From positions 21,001-85,000 of the forward strand of contig CAUYUJ010016350.1 of NCBI GenBank assembly GCA_963575745.1: 64,000 bases of DNA, given 5' to 3'. The DNA comes from Prorocentrum cordatum (lineage: Eukaryota > Sar > Dinophyceae > Prorocentrales > Prorocentraceae). The translations under genes were made by a program, and so were the position numbers. The notes beneath the pieces are model-generated. The model had not been told where the DNA came from and did no database searches. It saw nothing but the letters and a program-made list of their open reading frames with translations. Positions 57,801 to 64,000 of this stretch are shown piece after piece. How positions within the stretch are numbered: the stretch's first letter is position 1; each line of letters opens with the position of its first letter.

Positions 57801-59365
57801 GGTTCTTGCCATTCCAGGGGCATTTGGCCCCATTAAAGGAAGCATCGCCGTTGGCGAAGACACCTACGGGATACGTCCCACAGCGCGGTGCAAAGGGGTG
57901 CGGCGAAAACTCTATGTCGATCGGATGCGCACGCTTGCAATGCTGCCGGCGCGTCTTCTCAGTAAACCGCCCACAGAACCAGAGGCTGGCGTAGACCCAG
58001 ATGGGTTCCCGTCGCCGCGTTCCCCGACATCGTCGCCCCCAGGAGACTGGTTGCATTATCTTGGATGACATCGCTCTCCAGACCCCACGCAGGGACCCCG
58101 GCTCCCTTTTCTCGGGCCCTTTCCTCGAGATGGACCGTTAGGGCGATGTTTGGGGTTGCTGAACTGACGCATTGACTACAGGTGGTGGTTTCTAACGTCT
58201 ACATGTGTTCTCCGATGTGTCCGATGTCATGCAGCTGATGGGGATGCGAAGGCTGATCTACGCCCTGTCCGTTTCGAATTGCCCCGTCCAGCGCAGCGCG
58301 CAGCTGGAATTACCGCGGCAGGGGCGTTCGCTTGCTGCCTGAAGTTCGGCTTCAAGACACTGTTGCGTCCTAGTGGTCGTTGCCATCGACCCCAACGGCG
58401 CTATCCACCCTCTCCTCCTTGCTACACTATCTCGGTGGCTTGCCCTTTCGCGGCGGAAAGAAGCTAGTTTTCCGGGGGCAGTACATCTTTATGGCAATTG
58501 CGAACATCGTTGTCGCGTCAGGTATCTTACTGGTTTCACGTACCTACCAACAGTCATCAACACCGTCGTGGGCGGCGCACGTTCTTCGACTGCTACCGAC
58601 GCAATGGCTGCATCTCTGCCATCCCTTGAAGTTAGACGGTCGCGGGGCTCAGTTGGCGAGAGAGGCGTCGGTCTCTTTCGCCGCGCATGGTGCGGTAGAG
58701 CTGTCATCGAGCGTCTACATCCTGTTCAAATTCTGGCATGCACGCTGGAAGAAGAAAACAAACAACTCAGACGGGCGGGGATATCAGGCGGCCGTTTTCA
58801 GAACATGTCAGGCGCATGCTTTGCCCGACCTATGGTGGCAGTACTTGGCCCAGGTATGTCATTATTCGCAGGGGCCTCGGTGACCTCGCCCTCCTGCCAG
58901 TGCTGCTCTTGCCGACGCCGTCTGCGGCCTACAGCTACGATGCTCGGATAATCCGACGATTCCCACCTCTTCGCAGCGCGGCTGACTCCTCGCAGGACGC
59001 CAGGTTTCACGGCGCCCCGCGCAAGCGCCCTCCGCGATGTAGGCGCAAGCGTATCTAACGCGCCCGCGCGCCGCGTGCCCCCATGGCTCCATTCAGTCCA
59101 ACCAGGCACTTTATCAGCCCAACGTTCCTCTACACGGTTCACCCCACCAGCTGACCTCCTTCCTGGCGCATTGCCTCACATTGATTCTTTTTCCCGGAAA
59201 TGGCTCAGGCCAACGGTTCTCTTCTAGCGCGTCCAACCCCGGTTCTGACGGCTGCGGCGTCGGCGAAGTTATTTTGCGATACATAACGAGTGCGCGTAGG
59301 GGTGGCGGAATTATTTTTGGGGGCGTCTCGGGCGCAACGCTTGTTGTTCAGAACTGGTTGAGGAT
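57801..59365. other. No gene recognised
   Basis: Frames up to about 190 codons occur (58373-58951, 58380-58883 +) but overlap in different phases, and none shows a domain. Confidence 0.4.
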
Positions 59366-59599
59366 GTCTCGAGCGAAACGCTTGTTTTGCGTTGTGGATT
59401 GCCCTCTTTTGGAAACCAGAATTCAGATGGTCTCTCAAGTGAAATGCTCGTTTTCAGGAGGGCAAAAAAAAACACAGACACAATTAATCGTCGATCCCAA
59501 GATAAAATGGAAATTATAGGAGGGGGGAGACAAACAATGAGAAATTCAGGAAAATATTGGACATCTTTTTTTTATGTGTGCGCATTTATCGGGGCCCCT
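59366..59599. repeat. Decayed outlying copies of the 75-bp repeat
   Basis: GTCTCGAGCGAAACGCTTG at about 59367 and a diverged TCTCAAGTGAAATGCTCG at about 59431 resemble the unit of the array that follows, but at irregular spacing. Confidence 0.6.
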
Positions 59600-60400
59600 T
59601 CATGTTTTCACGTGCCCAGGTTTTGAGGATGCTTCGAGCGAGACGCTTGCTTTCACGCCTCCAGGTTGCCCGGGCAGAGGTTTAGCGCCAGGGTTCGTTG
59701 AGGGTGTCTCGAGCGAGACGCTTGGTTTCACGCGCCCTCGTCGCCCAGGCGGATGTCTAGCATGAGGATGTGTTGAGGAAGTCTCGATCGAGATGCTTGT
59801 TTTCACGTGTCCAGGTTCCCCAGACGGATGCTTAGCATGAGGACGCGTTGAGACTGTCTCGAGAGATACGCATGTTTTCACGTGTCCAGGTCGCCCGGGC
59901 GGATGTGTAACATGAAGATGTGTTGATGATGTCTCGAGCGAGACGTTTGCTTTCACGTGTACACGTCGCCCAGGCGGATGTCTAGAATGAGGAGGTGTTG
60001 AAAATGTCTCGAGCGAAACGCTTGTTTTCACGTGCCCAGGTCACCCAGGCAGGCGCCTCACATGAAGATGCGTTGAGGATATCTCGAGCGAAGCATCTGT
60101 TTTCACGTGTCCAGTTCGCCCAGGCGGATCTCTAGCATGAGATTATGTGGGGGATGTGTTGAGCGAAACGCATGTTTTCACGTGCCCAGGTCACCCAGGC
60201 GGACGTCTCACATGAAGATGCGTTGAGGATATCTCGAGCGAAGCACTTGTTTTCACGTGTCCAGTTCGCCCAGGCGGATCTCTAGCATGAGAATGTGTGG
60301 GGGATGTGTTGAGCGAAACGCATGTTTTCACGTGTCCAGGTCGCCCAGGCGGATGTCTAGCATGAGGATTTTGACAGGATGTCTCGAGCGAAACGCTTGT
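59600..60400. repeat. 75-bp minisatellite, about 10-11 copies
   Basis: The TCTCGAGCGA start recurs at 59632, 59707, 59782, 59857, 59932, 60007, 60082, 60157, 60232, 60307 and 60382, always 75 bases apart. The units at 60007/60082 and 60157/60232 are near-identical pairs, so a 150-bp dimer was duplicated. On the - strand the array is open and encodes a 25-residue repeat of the type KTSVSLETSSTHPHARHPPG. Confidence 0.95.
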
Positions 60401-60406
60401 CCCCAG

Positions 60407-60530
60407 CACGTTCCGTAGCGCGTCCCCTTGGCACGTCCCGTGGTGCGTCCCCATGGCACGTCCCATGGCACGTCGCTTGGCGCGTCCCTTGGGACGTTCC
60501 GCGGCCTGTCCTCCTGGCATGTCCCCCTGC
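60407..60530. repeat. 12-bp minisatellite
   Basis: About ten variants of CACGTCCCATGG in tandem, directly after the 75-bp array. Confidence 0.85.
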
Positions 60531-61202
60531 CAATTAGCTCTGGGGCAGCTACTATGTGTTCAGGCAGCTCGAGCTTAAGATACAGATCAGTTCGGTCAGG
60601 GCTCGGATGCAAAGGAGGACTCGATCCACGACGCTATAGAGCACAATCGCGGCATGGCACATCGCAATTCAGCACGGTGCAGCACAGTACAGCCCTCGGC
60701 AGGGTACACTCAGCATTGCGTTTGCCCGTCACCCAATCAGGTTTCTTTGAAAACGTTGCCACGCGTTACATTGCTATATTCCTCTCCGGGTTCGTGGGTC
60801 GATCATGTTCGATTCTCCGCGTGGTGCAGCAGCGCCAACATTTTGTTGATGCCGGGGAAACTTGCCCACCCTGGTTGCGGGAATTTCATCGGATAGGCTT
60901 GTTCCCGGCGTGGCTTCCTCGGCCGCGTGCCCCCTTCGCATGCCAAGATGGCCAGCGCAGCAGTCAGCGCCCTCTCTAGATTGAGCCGCCACCTTGGCGC
61001 CACCCTTACTCCAGCCGCACAGTTTTATTGTAGTGGCCTTCGGCCAGTGCCGCCGATCCGGGTCGCTCGGGGTTATTCTCCAGACGCAGAAATTATGGGC
61101 GCACACTCAAACGCACACACACAGTCACACCACTTAACCTGCGCCGCAGACATGCGCACACAGCATCACCCACACACACATACTAGTTGGGAAACGCTCC
61201 TG
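60531..61202. other. No gene recognised
   Basis: Only short frames. A CA-rich patch lies at 61100-61180. Confidence 0.5.
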
Positions 61203-61248
61203 TAGTACTAGTAGTAGTATTAGTAGTAGTAGTAGTAGTAGTAGTAGC

Positions 61249-61311
<63 letters not shown>

Positions 61312-61338
61312 TGTGGTAGTAGTGGTAGTAGTAGTAGA
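61203..61338. repeat. AGT trinucleotide microsatellite
   Basis: Long (AGT)n with a few interruptions. The Val or Thr/Tyr runs in the frames here are artefacts. Confidence 0.95.
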
Positions 61339-61410
61339 GGCCTCGTTCCGCGGCTTCTCTCGACTTCCCGCGGTCTCTCTCAAGTTTCGAGCACGCGGTG
61401 AGTTTCACGA

Positions 61411-61670
61411 TATATGTGTGTGTATGTACGCGTGCATGCATGTATGCATGCATTGATCATGTGTGCCTGTGTGTAGGTACGTATGTATGTATGTATGCTT
61501 GTGCGCGTATGTATGTATTTAGTTTGTATGTATGTTTGTATGTGTGTATGATAATATGTGTGTATGTGTGTGAATGTAAGTATGTATGTCTGGAAGATTG
61601 TTTTTCTATGTATGCAAATGTGTTTAAATGTAGGTATGTATGCATGTGTGTATGGATGTGCGTTTGAAGA
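61411..61670. repeat. TATG/TGTA-rich microsatellite region
   Basis: Degenerate (TATG)n and TGTG tracts. Confidence 0.85.
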
Positions 61671-61814
61671 GCGAGGATGTTTCAAAGAAGAGGCACTCGG
61701 TGACGCGATCGTTGAGGGATAGGAGTGAGGTCGCAGAGGAGGAGGAGGAGAATGAGGAAGAGGCGATAACTTGAAGGAAAACGATGAGACGGAGGACATC
61801 CTGCCGGTGGCGCC

Positions 61815-62390
61815 CTGGGCGGTGCCGCGGAAGAAACCGGGGGCCTGCCGGAGGCAGTCTGGAGGCCTCTGGGGAGCTGTTTTGGGGCCTCTTGGAACCT
61901 CTTTTGGGCCTCTTGTGGGCTTCTTGGGGCCCCTTGGGGGTCTCTTGGGGCCTCCTGGGGGCCTCTTGGGGCGGAAAGCTCGGTTCTTTCGGTTCGTGGT
62001 CCCCCTCTTGGGCCCCTCTTGGGGCTCTCTTGGGGCCTTCTTGGGCTGTCCAGAGGCCCTCTTGGGCCGTCTTGGGGCCCTCTTGGGCCGTCTTGGGGCT
62101 CTCTTGGGCCGTGTTGGAAGCATCGTGGGCCGTCTTGGGACGGACTTGGGGGCCTCTTGGGCCGTCTTCGAGCGTCGGACGCCCGAAAAGGCAAGAACGC
62201 TAAAAACCCTGAGAAAACCAATGAAAATCAACGATTCTGGCCTCTTGGGGCCCTCTTGGGAGGCCTCTTGGAAGCTTCTTGGGGCGTCTTGGAGACACCT
62301 TGGGCCGTCTGGAGGCCATCTCGGGCGTCTTGGAGCGATTTTTCGGCGACTCGGGGCCCTCTTGGAACCCCTTGGGGGTCTCTTGGGCCC
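61815..62390. repeat. TCTTGGGGCC minisatellite, 15-21 bp period
   Basis: Variants of TCTTGGGGCCCTCTTGGGCC follow one another. The period is 21 bp around 62040-62120 and shorter on the 5' side. Gly/Leu/Trp frames on + and Pro/Arg/Lys frames on - follow from it. Confidence 0.85.
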
Positions 62391-62392
62391 CC

Positions 62393-62656
62393 CCCCTCCT
62401 CCAAAGCGCCGGAAAAAGCGGAGCATGGCGCCCCCCCCCCCCCTATCTTCCACTCCCCCGGAGCGGCCCCGGGGTTCGCCGGAAACTCGCACCCCCCCCC
62501 CCCCACCCCCCCTTCCCCGGCAGAGCCACCCCGGCGACCCCCCCAGAGGCTGAAGCTCAGCCTCGAGGCAGACCCCCCCCCCCCCCCCCCCACCCCTCCT
62601 TCCCCGGCAGAGCCACCCCGGCGACCCCCCCAGAGGCTGAAGCTCAGCCTCGAGGC
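62393..62656. repeat. Poly-C runs with an 87-bp tandem duplication
   Basis: The block CAGAGCCACCCCGGCGA... starts at 62521 and again at 62608, 87 bases apart, separated by long C runs. GAGGCTGAAGCTCAGCCTCG, itself palindromic, ends both copies. Confidence 0.85.
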
Positions 62657-63770
62657 TGTAGCTGAGACTCCTTGAAACTCACACGCCGGATCGGCGGATT
62701 TTCCACGCGTGCAATATAATATGATCGACGTCATGCTGCTGAAGCGGCGACGGGTTCCTTGCACGCTTATCCCAGTAATTGTTATCCCGTGCGAGCTGAA
62801 ACGTGGACGGCATCATCAGTGGTTTCGCTCGGAGGTCATGCGTCTGGTGTCCCCTGCAAAGCTTGAGGGCTCTAGGAGGTGTATTCACAGCAGGCGCAGG
62901 TTCACCGTTGGACGCCAGCCGACGTGGAAGGATCAGATAAACACACGCCGACCTTCTGCCACGCCTACAAGGTGAGGGACCTACCTGGCCCGACGAGCGG
63001 TTCGCGCCCTCCCCCTCCTCGTGGACCTCGGTGCCTACAGGGTATCCTGCTTTATCCACGGTGGTCTTCACCCAAGCGCTTGGCTGCTCAGCGCACTGCG
63101 ATTGTTCACCATTGGGGCCAGCGCGTTGAAATCCACCGCACTCAGCTACGCCGCGCGCTCGCCAGACTACGCGACGGCCCGGGCCAGACGAGTGCGTCAG
63201 CATCGCCGGAGAGGCGCCCGACCTCGCGCGCGCGCGCTCGACATCTACAGCGTCAACATCCCCATCCTCCTCGCTGGTCTCCTCGTGGGCCGCAGGCCCC
63301 GCGTGCCCGCTGCCAGGTGGGCCGCCGCCTGCGCGGGGCGAATTCGTGCAGGCGATGCCTGCTGCATTGCACAACGCAGATCAATGCGTCATCATCGGCG
63401 ATGATAAACATGCTGACCGTGTCTAGACCGTAAACGGCCCGCGCGTGGTTCGCTACCTGCTCCACTCAATCTCTGAGGACCCAGCGTGGCGACATCGTCG
63501 TGATCTTTCGGAGGAAAACGTTTGCGCGTGGGAGTGGGAGAGAGCGCTTTCAGCCCTTCCTGCGTGGTTCCGTGGTCCATCTTTGCCCCCGCACCCCCAT
63601 GCCCCGTCTCGCCCTCCGATCGCATTCCCGCTTGCGAAGTCCAAGTTCCTTTTTCCCCTACCTAGGCTCTGCCTAGAAGGGTTCTTACTCGGTATGCTTA
63701 AAGGGCCGGGCAGTGCAACTCGCCCTGGGCGGTTCCCCCAGTATCCGCCCCGCGGTTCCCCCAGTTACGT
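62657..63770. other. No gene recognised
   Basis: Frames of 184 codons (62879-63433 +) and 231 codons (62679-63374 -) oppose each other. Neither shows a domain or clear protein-like composition. Confidence 0.4.
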
Positions 63771-64000
63771 CCCCTTAGCTTGGCGTTGTTTATCTCATCT
63801 TATCGTAGCTTATTTCATAGTCGCTTAGCTTAGCTTCATCTTAGCTCAGTTTATCTTAGCTTAGCTTACCTTCATCTTAGCTTCGCTGAGCTTTAGCATA
63901 GCAGAGCACAGCATAGCATAGCAGAGCGTAGCACAGCACAGCGCAGCACAGCATATCAGAGCAAAGCCCAGCATAGCACAGCATAGCGCAGCATCGCATA
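63771..64000. repeat. 5/10-bp TTAGC and CATAG/CACAG simple repeat at the window edge
   Basis: CTTAG units (63771-63890) switch to AGCATAGC/AGCACAGC units (63890-64000), which run off the window. Confidence 0.85.

Noticed and set aside
59600-60400. Regularly spaced repeats resembling a CRISPR array
   Set aside because: Whole 75-bp units are similar, with no conserved-repeat/unique-spacer pattern, and the context is eukaryotic. It is a minisatellite.
61183-61456. Val-, Thr- and Tyr-run frames
   Set aside because: They are produced by the AGT and TATG microsatellites.
61380-62675. Gly/Leu/Trp (+) and Pro/Arg/Lys (-) frames of 130-370 codons
   Set aside because: They follow from the TCTTGGGGCC minisatellite and poly-C runs, with no domain.
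1-64000. Dinoflagellate spliced-leader RNA gene, rRNA or snRNA genes
   Set aside because: I looked for the GTAGCCATTTTGGCTCAAG leader and for rRNA-like blocks and saw none. GGCTCAG occurrences belong to the palindrome family.

Overview
The window looks like nuclear DNA of a dinoflagellate. It is GC-rich, has no recognisable host gene, and is packed with retroelements. The copia-type elements have the conserved wording I associate with dinoflagellate elements (for example 'SSPATMQASKAADTYG', 'YVDDFKLSGP', 'GHPDSGG', 'PCTGG'). The species cannot be named from the sequence. Almost all open reading frames belong to mobile elements, and most are broken by stops or frameshifts.

Layout. (1) 1-2.7 kb: the 3' part of a Ty1/copia-type element on the + strand (RT end, RNase H, membrane tail), then a non-coding tail with tandem repeats and hairpins. 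(2) 2.7-9.3 kb: frame-disrupted coding sequence on the - strand. It includes a RING-type zinc motif and a 545-codon frame of unknown function. (3) 9.6-51.55 kb: one old LINE-type (non-LTR) element on the + strand, now in three pieces (9.6-13.57, 19.73-19.99 and 50.91-51.55 kb). It is split first by a 6.16-kb copia element (13567-19724; 125-bp LTRs, 5-bp duplication CCCAG) and then by a giant LTR element (19988-50905; 342-bp LTRs starting AGT and ending ACT, 5-bp duplication TTGTC). The LINE RNase H frame resumes in phase on the far side of the giant element. (4) The giant element is 30.9 kb as it stands, about 23.0 kb without its own insert. It has gag with several zinc motifs, protease, integrase, RT and RNase H in copia order. 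About 12 kb of extra reading frames follow, starting with a methyltransferase-like protein. (5) Nested in that cargo on the - strand is a 7.95-kb tyrosine-recombinase retroelement of DIRS/PAT type (40212-48161). It has split direct repeats in the order A1-ORFs-B1-A2-B2, and its RT/RNase H protein has a second methyltransferase-like module lying inside the RNase H domain. (6) 51.55-64 kb: simple repeats, a long polypurine tract, minisatellites (75, 12 and 15-21 bp) and sequence in which I recognise no gene.

The relative ages agree with the nesting. The LINE is the most decayed. The copia LTR pair (6 differences in 125) and the giant-element LTR pair (about 16 in 342) are both about 95% identical. 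The innermost B repeats differ at about 4 of 311 positions.

The most unusual signal is a short palindrome, CGGCT-N-AGCCG, scattered about every kilobase through the giant element. I count 15 exact copies and 5 more with compensating base-pair changes. I found no exact copy in the nested element or elsewhere in the window.
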